A DNA stretch of 64,000 nt from Lentzea aerocolonigenes (GCF_000955955.1 NZ_JYJG01000007.1:62001-126000), one strand, 5' to 3'; counted from the stretch's first letter, positions 16,977-26,458 are shown. A program made the numbers and translations. Notes: generated from the sequence alone by a model not told the origin.

Positions 16977-17857
16977 GCTTCGACAATGCTTACGAGTCGT
17001 TGCTGGGCCACGAGGACTCGCACTGGGCTTTCGGCACCGGCTTCTCCGACGCCCTGGTCGGCGTGAACCGCGAGTTCCCGGCCGGGGTCGACAAGGCAGA
17101 TCTGGCGAAGTACTGCCTGATGCTCGGCGACGACGCGTTGATCTTCTCGCAGCGGCTGTCGGAGTGGTGCTCGCGCGCTCCTGAGCTCGAAGAAGACATC
17201 GCGTTGGCCAACATCGCCCTGGACCTGCTGGGCCAGGCGCGCATGCTGCTGACGCGTGCCGGCGAGGTGCTCGACCGCGACGAGGACGCGCTGGCGTACC
17301 TGCGCGACGAACGAGAGTTCCGCAACGTGCACCTGGCCGAGATCGACTGCGGTCCCGGTCCCGGCGGTGACTTCGGCACGACCATCGCGCGCCTGCTGGT
17401 GTTCTCGTCGTGGCGGCTGGCTCTCTTTTCTCGTTTGAGGGGTTCCGCGGACCCGGTGCTCGCCGCCGTGGCCGCGAAGGGCCTGAAGGAGCTGGCGTAC
17501 CACCGCGACCACGCCGCGCAGTGGACCGTCCGGCTCGGTGACGGCACCGACGAGTCGCATCGCCGCATGCAGGCGGGTCTGGAGCGCGTCTGGCCGTTCG
17601 TGGACGAGCTGTTCGCCACGCACGCGGTCGAAGCCCGCCTGGCCGGCGTCGCCGTTGATCCGGCCTCACTGCGGTCCGAAGTGGACGGTGTGCTGGAGGC
17701 GGTGCTGTCCGCTGCCGGTCTGACGCGTCCCGCCGACACTCGCGCGGCTCGAGTCGCGGGCATGGCCGGCCGCGACGGCGTGCACACCGAGGCCATGGGC
17801 TACCTGCTCGCCGAGATGCAGCACCTGCACCGCTCGCTGCCGGGAGCGGTCTGGTGA
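16973..17857 (+). CDS. paaC: Phenylacetyl-CoA epoxidase subunit C (structural)
   Basis: The gene encodes 294 residues of the ferritin-like fold that pair with PaaA. ANIALDLLGQARMLL, the RNVHLAEID segment and KELAYHRDHAAQW are typical. In the family this subunit has a degenerate metal site and is thought to bind substrate or stabilise PaaA. ATG overlaps the paaB stop, and the gene overlaps paaD by four bases. Confidence 0.94.
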   Translation: MSFDNAYESLLGHEDSHWAFGTGFSDALVGVNREFPAGVDKADLAKYCLMLGDDALIFSQRLSEWCSRAPELEEDIALANIALDLLGQARMLLTRAGEVLDRDEDALAYLRDEREFRNVHLAEIDCGPGPGGDFGTTIARLLVFSSWRLALFSRLRGSADPVLAAVAAKGLKELAYHRDHAAQWTVRLGDGTDESHRRMQAGLERVWPFVDELFATHAVEARLAGVAVDPASLRSEVDGVLEAVLSAAGLTRPADTRAARVAGMAGRDGVHTEAMGYLLAEMQHLHRSLPGAVW

Positions 17858-18345
17858 CGACGGCACTGGAGGTCGCGTCGGCCGTGCGGGACCCGGAGCT
17901 CCCGGTCCTCACGCTGGCCGACCTCGGCGTGCTGCGCGAGGTGTCCGAGGAGGACGGTCGCGTCGTCGTCACCATCACCCCGACCTACTCGGGCTGCCCC
18001 GCGATCGACGAGATGGGCGCGGATTTGCGCCGGTCTCTCGTCGGCGCGGGATATGCCGAGGTCGAGGTGCGCCTGTCGCTCTCCCCGGCCTGGACCACGG
18101 ACTGGATCAGCGCGGAGGGCCGCGAGAAGCTGGCCGCCGCGGGCATCGCGCCGCCGTCCCGCATCGGGCCGTCCGTCGCAGGTCCGGTGCCGCTGAACCT
18201 CGTGCCTCCCTCTCGTCAGGTGGCGTGCCCGCAGTGCGGTTCGCTCAACACAACGGAGATCTCGCGGTTCGGCTCGACCGCCTGCAAGGCCCTGCGCCGC
18301 TGCAACGCCTGCTCCGAACCCTTCGAGCACGTCAAGGAGATCTGA
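17854..18345 (+). CDS. paaD: PaaD-like iron-sulfur assembly protein
   Basis: The gene encodes 163 residues from a GTG overlapping the paaC stop. The N-terminal part is a MIP18/DUF59 domain with VRDPELPVLTLADLGVLR (11-28) and TPTYSGCPA around Cys48. The C-terminal part has a zinc- or iron-binding cysteine set (Cys125, 128, 144, 150, 153). PaaD is required for a functional epoxidase and probably helps build the iron-sulfur cluster of PaaE. Context and domains agree. Confidence 0.93.
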   Translation: MTTALEVASAVRDPELPVLTLADLGVLREVSEEDGRVVVTITPTYSGCPAIDEMGADLRRSLVGAGYAEVEVRLSLSPAWTTDWISAEGREKLAAAGIAPPSRIGPSVAGPVPLNLVPPSRQVACPQCGSLNTTEISRFGSTACKALRRCNACSEPFEHVKEI

Positions 18346-19389
18346 GTGGCTCGCCGCGCTGCTGCCTTCCACAAGCTGACGGTCGCCAGCGTCGACCGCC
18401 TTTGCGACGACGCCGTGGCTGTCACGTTCGACGTGCCCGCGGACCTCTCCGAGGACTTCGCCTTCGCCGCCGGCCAGTACCTGACCCTGCGCCAGGGAGA
18501 CGAACGCCGCTCGTACTCGATCTGCGCCCCGGCCGGTGCCGCCCCGCGCATCGGCGTGCGCCGCGTCGACGAAGGCCTGTTCTCCACCTGGCTGGTAGAC
18601 CGCGTTTCCCCTGGCGACGTCGTGGAAGTCCTGCCGCCCCTGGGCAAGTTCTCGCCGTCGGGCGTCGGCACCCACCACGGCTTCGTCGTCGCGGGTTCCG
18701 GCATCACCCCGGCCCTGTCGATCGCCGCGACGGTGCTGGCGACCGGTGCCCGAGTGACGCTGATGTACGGCAACCGCAGCACCAACACGGTGATGTTCGC
18801 CGACGAGCTGGCCGACCTGAAGGACCGCTACCCGGCCACGTTCCAGCTGATCCACGTCCTGTCCCGCGAACCGCGAGACGTCGAGCTCTTCTCTGGCCGC
18901 CTGAACGCCGAGAAGCTCACGGCCCTGTTCGACACCGTGGTCCCGTTCGACGGCATCGACGAGTGGTGGCTGTGCGGCCCGTACGAGATGGTCCAGGACG
19001 CGACCTCGGTACTGCGTGATCGCGGCGTACCTACCGACCGCGTGCACCACGAGCTCTTCTACGTCGACGAGCCCCCGCCCCCGCCGCGCAGGGTCGAGGC
19101 CGTGGTGGACTCCGCCGCCTCCGTGACGGTGATCCTGGACGGCAAGTCGACCACCCTGCCGCTGCCCGCCGACGAGCCGATCCTGGACGCCGCGCAACGA
19201 GTCCGCGCCGATCTGCCCTTCGCCTGCAAGGGCGGGGTGTGCGGCACGTGCCGGGCGCTGGTGACCGAGGGCAGCGTCGAGATGCGCCGCAACTACGCGC
19301 TCGACGAGTCCGAGGTGGCGGCGGGGTTCGTGCTGACCTGCCAGGCACTGCCGACCAGCGAGTGCGTGACGGTCGACTTCGACGCCTGA
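18346..19389 (+). CDS. paaE: Phenylacetyl-CoA epoxidase reductase subunit
   Basis: The gene encodes 347 residues from GTG 18346, directly abutting the paaD stop. It transfers electrons from NADPH through FAD and a [2Fe-2S] cluster to the PaaA diiron site. The FAD-binding RSYSIC (55-60), the nucleotide-binding GSGITP (118-123) and a C-terminal plant-type ferredoxin domain with Cys294, 299, 302 and 332 are all present. It closes the paaABCDE operon; the next gene is 42 bases away. Confidence 0.95.
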   Translation: MARRAAAFHKLTVASVDRLCDDAVAVTFDVPADLSEDFAFAAGQYLTLRQGDERRSYSICAPAGAAPRIGVRRVDEGLFSTWLVDRVSPGDVVEVLPPLGKFSPSGVGTHHGFVVAGSGITPALSIAATVLATGARVTLMYGNRSTNTVMFADELADLKDRYPATFQLIHVLSREPRDVELFSGRLNAEKLTALFDTVVPFDGIDEWWLCGPYEMVQDATSVLRDRGVPTDRVHHELFYVDEPPPPPRRVEAVVDSAASVTVILDGKSTTLPLPADEPILDAAQRVRADLPFACKGGVCGTCRALVTEGSVEMRRNYALDESEVAAGFVLTCQALPTSECVTVDFDA

Positions 19390-19431
19390 GTTTCCCGACG
19401 AACACCCGGTGAACATGGCACGATCACCGGC

Positions 19432-20049
19432 ATGGGGGTCGTGATCCGCTCAGCGCTCTGGGGAGCCGCAGTAGGCACCGTCCTCGTCGGTGGTCTCGCG
19501 GCCCTGGTCGACGCGGCGTACCCGAGCGACCGCCCGTCGTCAGCGTTCGTGACCGTGCTGGCGATCATGGTCTTCGGCGTGACCTTCGGCGGCCTGCCAG
19601 GTGGGCTGGTCGGCATGGGCATCGGATTCATCCGCCGCTCGCTGCAACGCCCGGCCATGCCCAGAATCGCCTACCCACCGATCCCGCAGCAGCCCTACGA
19701 CATGTGGTCCGAGCTGGTGGAACGTTGCGCCGAGTCCACAAGACGAGTCGCCGCGGCCGTCCAGACAGTCCCGAAGTCACCGGCCAAGGACTGGCTGCAA
19801 AGGATCAGCGAGCAGCTGACGAAAGAGCTCGACGACGTCAGGGGCATCGCGCAGCTCGGCAGGGCACTGGGAGCGGTCGACCGGCAGCACCCGGTCTACC
19901 AGCGGCTGCTCAAGGCCGCGCACGACTTCAAGGCCTTTGAGAACGAGGTCGGCAGGGTCGCGTTGCAGATGTTCGACCACCCGGAGCTGGACGCGGCGCG
20001 CACCCACCTCGAAGTGCTCGAGAAGCAGCTGCCTCAGCTGTCGACCTGA
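19432..20049 (+). CDS. Hypothetical membrane-anchored protein
   Basis: The gene encodes 205 residues with two hydrophobic helices at about 5-27 and 36-61, then a soluble helical domain of about 140 residues. That domain probably lies in the cytoplasm, since a basic stretch follows the second helix. No family was recognised. The gene follows paaE by 42 bases and overlaps the convergent phosphatase gene by 16 bases. A link with phenylacetate use is not evident. Confidence 0.65.
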   Translation: MGVVIRSALWGAAVGTVLVGGLAALVDAAYPSDRPSSAFVTVLAIMVFGVTFGGLPGGLVGMGIGFIRRSLQRPAMPRIAYPPIPQQPYDMWSELVERCAESTRRVAAAVQTVPKSPAKDWLQRISEQLTKELDDVRGIAQLGRALGAVDRQHPVYQRLLKAAHDFKAFENEVGRVALQMFDHPELDAARTHLEVLEKQLPQLST

Positions 20050-20867
20050 AGCGCGGACTGCCACCAGCCCAGCACCTCGTCGGCGGCGTCCGGAGCGGCC
20101 ACGAGCAACCCGTCCGCAGGCAGCTGAGCCCCAGCACCACGTCTGTCCAGCACCACGGCCCCGGACTCCACGGCCAGAGACACCGCTCCGGCCACGTCCC
20201 ACTCGTGATAGCCGTGCAACACCGCGGCAGCGACGTGACCAAGGGCCACCTGCGCCACGGCCAGGCACTTGGAGCCGAGAACGCGGACTCCGGTGCCCGC
20301 GATGGCCGCCGTCGAGATGAATTCACCCATTCCAGGCCACGGACCCGTTCGGGTCATCTCGGTGCACACCACCAGCGAGTCGCCCTGACGCTCGGTGAGC
20401 CGCACCGGCGTGCCGTTCGCCCGCATGCCGCGGCCTCGCGCTGCGGCGTAGATCTGGGAGCGGTAAGGGTCCGCGACGACCCCGACAACGGGTCCCCAGC
20501 GGTCCACCAACGCCAGGCTGTACGCGCACCACGGCATGCCCGCGGTGTAGTTGGCGGTGCCGTCGACCGGGTCGACCACCCAGCGGAACTCGGAGTCGCC
20601 GGGAACGTCGACGTCAGAATTCTCACAAAAGACCGGAATCGAGGGGAACTCCGCAGTCAGGACACGCCTGGTGTGACGTTCGAGGGTGCGGTCGGTGTCG
20701 GTCACCCAGTCGAACGGTGACTCGTCGGAGTCGGGGCGCACGCCGCGACCGGCGGTGGCCATGATGACGTCCGAGGCGTCGTTCGCCAGACGACCAGCCA
20801 CTTCCAGCGCTATTGACACCAGTCCCGGGTCCACCGGGTGCGCGGGACGGGACGACAAGACGGTCAT
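20034..20867 (-). CDS. Inositol monophosphatase family phosphatase
   Basis: The gene encodes 277 residues. The metal-dependent phosphatase signature DPVDGTANY and the C-terminal WDVAGAVSLAVESGA segment are intact, and VTDTD supplies the N-terminal metal aspartate. The usual Glu-Glu pair of IMPases is CEN here, leaving one glutamate. Candidates are inositol-1-phosphatase (phosphatidylinositol and mannoside synthesis), histidinol-phosphatase or PAP phosphatase; sequence by eye does not decide. It is divergent from the mannosyltransferase-like gene across 145 bases, which makes a phosphoinositide role attractive but unproven. Confidence 0.88.
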   Translation of the reverse strand: MTVLSSRPAHPVDPGLVSIALEVAGRLANDASDVIMATAGRGVRPDSDESPFDWVTDTDRTLERHTRRVLTAEFPSIPVFCENSDVDVPGDSEFRWVVDPVDGTANYTAGMPWCAYSLALVDRWGPVVGVVADPYRSQIYAAARGRGMRANGTPVRLTERQGDSLVVCTEMTRTGPWPGMGEFISTAAIAGTGVRVLGSKCLAVAQVALGHVAAAVLHGYHEWDVAGAVSLAVESGAVVLDRRGAGAQLPADGLLVAAPDAADEVLGWWQSALQVDS

Positions 20868-21012
20868 GCTGGCCTAGTTTCACCGCGTCGGGTGACCGGC
20901 AACCGAATCGTAGATGACCAGTCGACGATCACCTGGCCACGACGTGAGGTGTTCTGACCGCGTCAAATTTCGCGTCACGCGGACTTCACACCCGCACTAC
21001 AAGGTGTGTTCT

Positions 21013-22086
21013 GTGCGCGTAGCGATCGTGACCGAGAGCTTCCTGCCCCAGGTGAACGGGGTGACCAACTCCGTTCTCCGTGTGCTGGAACACCTGCGGC
21101 GAAACGGCCACCAGGCGATGGTGGTCGCACCCGGTGCCGGCGCCGACGAACACCACGGCACGCCCGTCGTCAGAGTTTCCGCCGTCGACGTGCCCATGGT
21201 GACGAGCCTGCCGATCGGGGTGCCGACCCCGAAGGTGCTGCACGCGTTGGCTGACTTCCAGCCCGACGTCGTGCACCTCGCCTCGCCGTTCGTGCTGGGC
21301 GCGTACGGGCTGAGAGCCGCGCGCAAGATCGACGTCCCGACCGTCGCGGTCTACCAGACCGACGTCGCCGGGTTCGCCGGGAGCTACGGCCTCGGGCTGA
21401 CCAAACGGGCGGCGTGGCGGTGGACGAAGCGGCTGCACACGCTGGCCGACCGCACGCTGGCGCCGTCCAGCTCGGCGGTCGAGGCGCTGGAGCAGCACGG
21501 GGTGCCGCGCGTGCACCGGTGGGGACGTGGCGTGGACATCGACCTCTTCCGCCCCCGCACCAAGCACAACGACGAGCTGACCGTGGGCTACATCGGCCGC
21601 CTCGCACCCGAGAAGCAGGTGCACCGGCTCAAAGAGCTGCACGACCTCCCCGGCGTGAAGCTCAGGATCGTCGGTGATGGACCCGACCGCGACCAGCTCG
21701 AACGCGACCTGCCGAACGCGGAGTTCCTCGGGTTCCGCACGGGCGAGGCGCTCGCGGAGGCCTACGCGTCGCTCGACGTCTTCATCCACACCGGACCGCA
21801 CGAGACGTTCTGCCAGGCCGTCCAGGAGGCGCTCGCGACCGGTCTGCCGGTGCTCGCGCCGAACGCCGGCGGCCCGCGCGACCTCGTTTCGCACGGCCGT
21901 ACCGGATACCTGTTCCAGGACGACATCGCGCGGTACGTCGAACTGCTGCGCGACCCACTGCGGCGCAAGCGCTTCGGTCTCGCCGCCCGCAAGTCGGTGC
22001 TGTCCCGCACCTGGCCTGCGATCTGCGACGAGCTGATGGGCCACTACGCTGCGGTGATCGGACTAACTCACCAGGCGGCCGCTTGA
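21013..22086 (+). CDS. GT4 glycosyltransferase, MgtA-like mannosyltransferase
   Basis: The gene encodes 357 residues if translation starts at GTG 21013, which gives the family-typical [18 protein letters not shown]-terminus with an AAGG sequence eight bases upstream. The reading frame is open to 20914, but those extra residues have no family support. GT4 marks are the glycine-rich N-terminus and the [13 protein letters not shown] motif with its two glutamates. The position next to menG and menD matches mgtA (Rv0557) of M. tuberculosis, a GDP-mannose-dependent glycolipid mannosyltransferase. The function is by synteny. Confidence 0.85.
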   Translation: MRVAIVTESFLPQVNGVTNSVLRVLEHLRRNGHQAMVVAPGAGADEHHGTPVVRVSAVDVPMVTSLPIGVPTPKVLHALADFQPDVVHLASPFVLGAYGLRAARKIDVPTVAVYQTDVAGFAGSYGLGLTKRAAWRWTKRLHTLADRTLAPSSSAVEALEQHGVPRVHRWGRGVDIDLFRPRTKHNDELTVGYIGRLAPEKQVHRLKELHDLPGVKLRIVGDGPDRDQLERDLPNAEFLGFRTGEALAEAYASLDVFIHTGPHETFCQAVQEALATGLPVLAPNAGGPRDLVSHGRTGYLFQDDIARYVELLRDPLRRKRFGLAARKSVLSRTWPAICDELMGHYAAVIGLTHQAAA

Positions 22087-23180
22087 GAATCGTTCAGCTA
22101 GCCAACTTCTACGGACCGAAGTCGGGCGGCCTCCGCACGGCACTGCACCACCTCGGCACCGGCTACGTGCAGTCGGGCCACGAGGTGGTGCTCGTCGTGC
22201 CGGGAGACCGCCGCGCCGACGAGGTCCTGCCGGGTGGTGTCCGGCGCATCACGCTGCCGGCCGTGAAGATCCCGTACACCGGCGGCTACCGCGTCGTGGA
22301 CCCGTGGCGGGTCAAGGCGCTGATGAAGCACCTCAAGCCGGATCGGCTGGAGGTCTCGGACCGGCTGACGTTGCGCGGCATGGGCGCGTGGGCGAGCGAG
22401 CGCGGCATCCCGAACGTCGTGATCTCCCACGAACGCCTCGACCGCCTCCTGCAGTTCGTGCTGCCGGAAGGTCCCGCCGTGCGCGGTGCCGACTGGGCCA
22501 ACGGCCGCATGGCCGCGTCCTACGACACGGTGGTGTGCACGACGGCGTTCGCGCGCGAGGAGTTCGACCGCATCGGCGCCCGCAACGTGCTGCAGGTGCC
22601 GCTGGGCGTCGACCTGGCCACGTTCACCCCGAGCCGCCACTCCGCCGACCTGCGCAAGGATCTCCTGCAGGGCGAGGAGAACCTGCTCATCCACTGTGGA
22701 CGGCTCTCACCCGAGAAGCACGTCGAACGCTCCGTCGACACGTTGGCCGAGTTGCACGAGCAGGGCCACTCCGCCCGGCTGGTGATCGCCGGCGACGGTC
22801 CGCGCCGCACGTTCCTGGAGAAGCGCGCGCACGGCCTGCCGGTGACGTTCCTGGGCTTCGTGAAGTCGCGTTTGGACGTCGCCTCGCTGCTCGCCTCGGC
22901 CGACCTGTCGCTCGCGCCGGGCCCGCACGAGACGTTCGGGCTCGCGGCACTGGAGGCCCTCGCCAGCGGCACCCCGGTCGTCGTGAGCCAGAGCAGCGCT
23001 TTGAAGGAGATCGTCCAGCCGTCGTGTGGCGCGGCCGTGGACGACCATGCTTCCGCGTTCGCCGTGGCAGCCCGGCGACTGCTGGCCAGCGGCTCACGAG
23101 AGGCCGCTCGTGCCCGTGCGGAGGAGTACCCGTGGCAGGCCGCGGTCGACGGCATGCTGACCGCGCTGAAGGTGCCCTGA
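22083..23180 (+). CDS. GT4 glycosyltransferase, second of a pair
   Basis: The gene encodes 365 residues. The start is TTG at 22083, overlapping the previous stop as TTGA, and gives [20 protein letters not shown], a standard GT4 N-terminus. The [14 protein letters not shown] motif is present near residue 280. It is only distantly similar to its upstream neighbour, so it probably adds a different residue or acts at a different step of the same glycan. Mycobacteria lack this second gene at the equivalent locus as far as I recall. Donor and acceptor are unknown. Confidence 0.83.
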   Translation: MRIVQLANFYGPKSGGLRTALHHLGTGYVQSGHEVVLVVPGDRRADEVLPGGVRRITLPAVKIPYTGGYRVVDPWRVKALMKHLKPDRLEVSDRLTLRGMGAWASERGIPNVVISHERLDRLLQFVLPEGPAVRGADWANGRMAASYDTVVCTTAFAREEFDRIGARNVLQVPLGVDLATFTPSRHSADLRKDLLQGEENLLIHCGRLSPEKHVERSVDTLAELHEQGHSARLVIAGDGPRRTFLEKRAHGLPVTFLGFVKSRLDVASLLASADLSLAPGPHETFGLAALEALASGTPVVVSQSSALKEIVQPSCGAAVDDHASAFAVAARRLLASGSREAARARAEEYPWQAAVDGMLTALKVP

Positions 23181-23216
23181 AGATGATCTCAGGGATGCTG
23201 ACCTAGGCTCTGGACC

Positions 23217-23936
23217 ATGTCGCGAGCCGGCTTGGACAAGAACCCCCGCGAGGTCGCCGAGATGTTCGACGGCGTGGCCAAGGGCTACGACCGCACGAAC
23301 TCGGTCATGACGCTGGGCTTCGACCGCCGTTGGCGGGAGTGGAGCCGCCGCGTGCTCGACGCGCGCCCCGGCGAGAAGATCCTCGACCTCGCCGCCGGCA
23401 CCGCGGTCTCCACGGTCCAGTACGCCGAGTCGGGCGCCTGGTGCGTCGCCGCCGACTTCTCCGTCGGCATGCTCGTGGGCGGCGCCCACCGCCGCGTCCC
23501 GAAGGTCGCCGCGGACGCCCTGCGGCTGCCGTTCAAGGACAACTCCTTCGACGCCGTCACGGTGTCCTTCGGCATCCGCAACTTCAACGACACGGTGCTG
23601 GCGCTGAAGGAGATGGCCCGCGTCACCAAGCCCGGCGGCCGCATGGTGATCTGCGAGGTCTCCACCCCGGTGTGGCGGCCGTTCCGCGTCGTCTACATGC
23701 GCTACCTGCTGAAACTGCTGCCGCTGATCGCGAAGTTCGTCTCCAGCAACCCGGTCGCCTACTCCTACCTGGCCGAGTCCATGGCCACGTGGCCGAACCA
23801 GCGCGCGCTCGCCGAGCTGATCTCCAAGGCCGGCTGGGAGGACGTCGCCTGGTTCAACCTGACCGGCGGCATGGTGGCCCTGCACCGCGCGACCAAGCCC
23901 AAACCGAAGCCGAAGGCTGAAGAGCCGACGCCCTGA
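23217..23936 (+). CDS. menG: Demethylmenaquinone methyltransferase
   Basis: The gene encodes 239 residues of the UbiE/MenG family, which methylates demethylmenaquinone with S-adenosylmethionine in the last step of menaquinone synthesis. [13 protein letters not shown] (16-28) and the SAM-binding LDLAAGT (56-62) are typical, as are [10 protein letters not shown] and the MVICEVSTP segment. The C-terminal 15 residues form a Lys/Pro-rich tail that is dispensable in the family. It follows the glycosyltransferases by 36 bases and precedes menJ by 64. Confidence 0.95.
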   Translation: MSRAGLDKNPREVAEMFDGVAKGYDRTNSVMTLGFDRRWREWSRRVLDARPGEKILDLAAGTAVSTVQYAESGAWCVAADFSVGMLVGGAHRRVPKVAADALRLPFKDNSFDAVTVSFGIRNFNDTVLALKEMARVTKPGGRMVICEVSTPVWRPFRVVYMRYLLKLLPLIAKFVSSNPVAYSYLAESMATWPNQRALAELISKAGWEDVAWFNLTGGMVALHRATKPKPKPKAEEPTP

Positions 23937-24000
23937 CCCTCAGCGAACGCCGGTTAGAGTCGCGAGCAGAAGCTGTGACCGGTACACGCAGGGAGTCTGG

Positions 24001-25266
24001 ATGAGCAGGCGCGGGATCAACGAGGACGCCGACGTCATCGTGGTGGGGGCGGGACCGGCGGGCTCGACCGCGGCGACCTACCTCGCCAGGGCGGGCCTCG
24101 ACGTCCTCCTCCTCGAGAAGAGCTCGTTCCCGAGGGAGAAGGTCTGCGGCGACGGCCTGACCCCGCGCGGCGTCAAGCAGCTGATCGACCTCGGCATCGA
24201 CACCCGCGAGGAGAACGGCTGGCTCCACAACAAGGGGCTGCGGGTCGTCGGCGGCGGCGTCACGATGGAGCTCGACTGGCCCGAGTTGGCCACGTTCCCG
24301 AACTACGGTGTGGTCCGGCCGCGCATGGACTTCGACGAGATGCTCGCGAACGCCGCCAAACAAGCAGGCGCGCGCATGCACGAGAACACCACGGTCACCA
24401 AGGCCATCATCGAGAACGGCCGGGTCGTCGGCGTCGAGGCCAAGCAGGGACCGGAGAAGAACCCGGTCACGTACCGGGCGCCGATCACGGTCGCGTGCGA
24501 CGGCGTCTCAGCGAGGCTCGCCATCAGTGCCGGCCTGCAGAAGGACGACAGCAAGCCGATGGGCGTCGCGGTCCGCCGCTACTACGCGAGCCCGCGCACC
24601 AAGGACGACTACCTCGAGTCGCACCTGGAGCTGTGGGCGCCGGACGGCCAGCTGCTGCCCGGCTACGGCTGGATCTTCGGCATGGGCGACGGCTCCGTGA
24701 ACGTCGGCCTCGGCATCCTCAGCACGTCGAAGGCCTACGGCACCACGGACTACCACCAACTCCTGCGCAGCTGGCTCGACGGCACCCCGGAGGAGTGGGG
24801 TTTCCGCGAGGAGAACGCGACGAGCCGCATCGGCGGCGCAGCGCTTCCGATGGGCCTCAACCGCAAGCCCCACTACAAGAACGGCCTCGTGCTCGTCGGC
24901 GACGCCGGCGGCATGGTCAACCCGTTCAACGGCGAGGGCATCGGCTACGCCATGGAGTCGGCCAAGATCGCGTCCGAAAGTGTCGTCCAGGCCCTCGCGC
25001 GGACCGGCGTCAACCGTGAACGAGCGCTGCACGGCTACCCGGTGCGGATCGAACAGGCGCTCGGCAGTTACTACCGGCTCGGCAACGTCTTCTCGAAGCT
25101 CATCGGGAACCCGGCGGTCATGCGGACCGCAACGAAGTACGGAATGCCGCGAAAGCGCCTGATGAAACTCGTGCTCAAGCTACTTGCGGGCCTCTACGAC
25201 CCCAAGGACGGCGACGCAATGGACCGCCTCATCGTGGCCGCCACGAAGCTCGCGCCGACGGCGTAA
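24001..25266 (+). CDS. menJ: Geranylgeranyl-reductase family protein, probable menaquinone reductase MenJ
   Basis: The gene encodes 421 residues of an FAD-dependent reductase. The Rossmann motif GAGPAG lies at 16-21, CGDGLTPRGV near 50 and GDAGGMVNPFNGEGI in the C-terminal half. In mycobacteria the gene at this place next to menG (Rv0561c) reduces one isoprene unit of menaquinone, giving MK-9(II-H2). The synteny with menG and with the polyprenyl synthase supports the same role here. Archaeal-type lipid or chlorophyll functions are unlikely in this host. A strong terminator follows, so the gene ends its transcription unit. Confidence 0.88.
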   Translation: MSRRGINEDADVIVVGAGPAGSTAATYLARAGLDVLLLEKSSFPREKVCGDGLTPRGVKQLIDLGIDTREENGWLHNKGLRVVGGGVTMELDWPELATFPNYGVVRPRMDFDEMLANAAKQAGARMHENTTVTKAIIENGRVVGVEAKQGPEKNPVTYRAPITVACDGVSARLAISAGLQKDDSKPMGVAVRRYYASPRTKDDYLESHLELWAPDGQLLPGYGWIFGMGDGSVNVGLGILSTSKAYGTTDYHQLLRSWLDGTPEEWGFREENATSRIGGAALPMGLNRKPHYKNGLVLVGDAGGMVNPFNGEGIGYAMESAKIASESVVQALARTGVNRERALHGYPVRIEQALGSYYRLGNVFSKLIGNPAVMRTATKYGMPRKRLMKLVLKLLAGLYDPKDGDAMDRLIVAATKLAPTA

Positions 25267-25283
25267 ATTACTCCGAATAGGTG

Positions 25284-25314
25284 ACGGCACCGGCTCAATA
25301 CGAGCCGGTGCCGT
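25284..25314 (+). terminator. Intrinsic terminator after menJ
   Basis: A perfect 13-bp stem (25284-25296 with 25302-25314) has an AATAC loop and is followed by TTTCGTATGTT. It isolates the menG/menJ transcript from the nuo promoter region. Confidence 0.85.
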
Positions 25315-25381
25315 TTCGTATGTTCCAACGAAGTTAAACCCCCAGGTCAGACCCTGTGATCCAGGTCATTTACAGGCGTTC

Positions 25382-25387
25382 TACACT
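25382..25387 (+). promoter_or_regulatory. Possible -10 element of the nuo operon
   Basis: TACACT fits the TANNNT pattern of actinobacterial -10 elements, and lies 12 bases before the first Rex-type site. No convincing -35 hexamer is seen at the expected distance. A transcription start near 25394 would place both operators just downstream of it, where a bound repressor would block elongation or initiation. Confidence 0.3.
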
Positions 25388-25398
25388 GGCGGGCGACC

Positions 25399-25416
25399 TT
25401 GTGAATCAGTTCACAA
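25399..25416. promoter_or_regulatory. Rex-type operator 1 upstream of nuoA
   Basis: The sequence TTGTGAATCAGTTCACAA is a perfect 7-4-7 inverted repeat and fits the Rex operator consensus TTGTGAA-N4-TTCACAA. In Streptomyces, Rex senses the NADH/NAD+ ratio and represses respiratory genes, the nuo operon among them. It lies 118 bases before the nuoA start. Confidence 0.85.
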
Positions 25417-25430
25417 CAGTGTGAACAAGC

Positions 25431-25448
25431 TTGTGAACTGTTTCACAA
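25431..25448. promoter_or_regulatory. Rex-type operator 2 upstream of nuoA
   Basis: TTGTGAACTGTTTCACAA is a second perfect match to the Rex consensus; one more base pairs on each side. Centres of the two sites are 32 bases apart, about three helical turns. A further half site GTGTGAAC lies between them at 25419-25426. The arrangement suggests cooperative binding. Confidence 0.85.
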
Positions 25449-25451
25449 GCA

Positions 25452-25475
25452 GTTTGTTAGGTCCGCCTAACAAAC
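25452..25475. promoter_or_regulatory. Perfect 10-bp palindrome of a different type in the nuo leader
   Basis: The arms 25452-25461 (GTTTGTTAGG) and 25466-25475 pair perfectly around TCCG. It is distinct from the Rex sites. The core TTAGGT..G.CTAAC partly resembles the IdeR/DtxR iron box, agreeing at about 14 of 19 positions by eye, but the half-site spacing is not the standard one. It may be an operator or an mRNA hairpin in the nuo leader. Confidence 0.5.
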
Positions 25476-25533
25476 CGGGCGAAGAACTACACCCATAGGG
25501 TGCGCCTCGACCGCGAGGAAAGGACGACGGAGC

Positions 25534-25899
25534 GTGCTTGACCCTTACCTCCCCCTCGTATTGATGTTCGCGCTCGCCGGGGCGTTCGCACTGTTCTCGG
25601 TGACCGCAGCGCCCTACATCGGACCCCGCCGCTACAACAGGGCGAAGCTCGACGCCTACGAGTGCGGCATCGAGCCGAGCCCGCAGCCGGTCGTGGGTGG
25701 TGGGCGCATGCCCGTCGCCTACTACCTGACGGCGATGCTCTTCATCTTGTTCGACATCGAAATGGTCTTCCTCTACCCGTTCGCCGTCGCTGCCGACAAG
25801 CTCGGGCTGTTCGGGCTGGTGGAGATCGTCCTGTTCGTCGCCACGCTCGGCTTCGCGTACGTCTACGTGTGGCGTCGCGGCGGCCTCGACTGGAACTGA
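25534..25899 (+). CDS. nuoA: NADH-quinone oxidoreductase subunit A
   Basis: The gene encodes 121 residues from GTG 25534, preceded by AGGAAAGGA at a suitable distance. Three membrane helices and the [11 protein letters not shown] loop at about 41-51 are typical of NuoA, which forms part of the membrane-arm/peripheral-arm junction near the quinone site. It is the first of fourteen nuo genes in canonical order A to N, most overlapping by four bases. Confidence 0.96.
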   Translation: MLDPYLPLVLMFALAGAFALFSVTAAPYIGPRRYNRAKLDAYECGIEPSPQPVVGGGRMPVAYYLTAMLFILFDIEMVFLYPFAVAADKLGLFGLVEIVLFVATLGFAYVYVWRRGGLDWN

Positions 25900-25906
25900 G
25901 GAAGTC

Positions 25907-26458
25907 ATGGGTCTCGAGGAGAAGCTCCCGAACGGCATCCTGCTGGTCAGCGTCGAGAAGCTGGTCAACTGGACCCGCAAGTCCTCGCTGTGGCCTGCCA
26001 CCTTCGGCCTGGCCTGCTGCGCCATCGAGATGATGACGACCGGTGGTCCGCGCTACGACCTCGCCCGCTTCGGCATGGAGGTCTTCCGCGCGTCACCGCG
26101 CCAGGCGGACCTGATGATCGTCGCGGGCCGCGTCACCAACAAGATGGCGCCGGTGCTGCGGCAGATCTACGACCAGATGCCCGAGCCCCGCTGGGTGCTG
26201 GCGATGGGCGTCTGCGCGTCGACCGGTGGCATGTTCAACAACTACGCGGTGGTGCAGGGCGTCGACCACGTCGTGCCCGTCGACATGTACCTGCCGGGCT
26301 GCCCGCCGCGGCCGGAGATGCTGATGGACGCGATCCTCAAGATCCACGCCAAGATCATGGACGAGCCGCTGGGCGCCGTGCGCGCCAAGGCACTCGCCGA
26401 CTCGGGCCACCGCACCGATCTCATCCCGTCCTCCGAGCGTTTTGCGAGGAAGAAGTGA
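25907..26458 (+). CDS. nuoB: NADH-quinone oxidoreductase subunit B
   Basis: The gene encodes 183 residues. It carries cluster N2, the last iron-sulfur centre before quinone; all four ligands are present as Cys37, Cys38, Cys103 and Cys132. GVCASTGG and PGCPPRPEM are intact. It overlaps nuoC by four bases. A divergent paralogue of this subunit lies at 58176. Confidence 0.97.
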   Translation: MGLEEKLPNGILLVSVEKLVNWTRKSSLWPATFGLACCAIEMMTTGGPRYDLARFGMEVFRASPRQADLMIVAGRVTNKMAPVLRQIYDQMPEPRWVLAMGVCASTGGMFNNYAVVQGVDHVVPVDMYLPGCPPRPEMLMDAILKIHAKIMDEPLGAVRAKALADSGHRTDLIPSSERFARKK

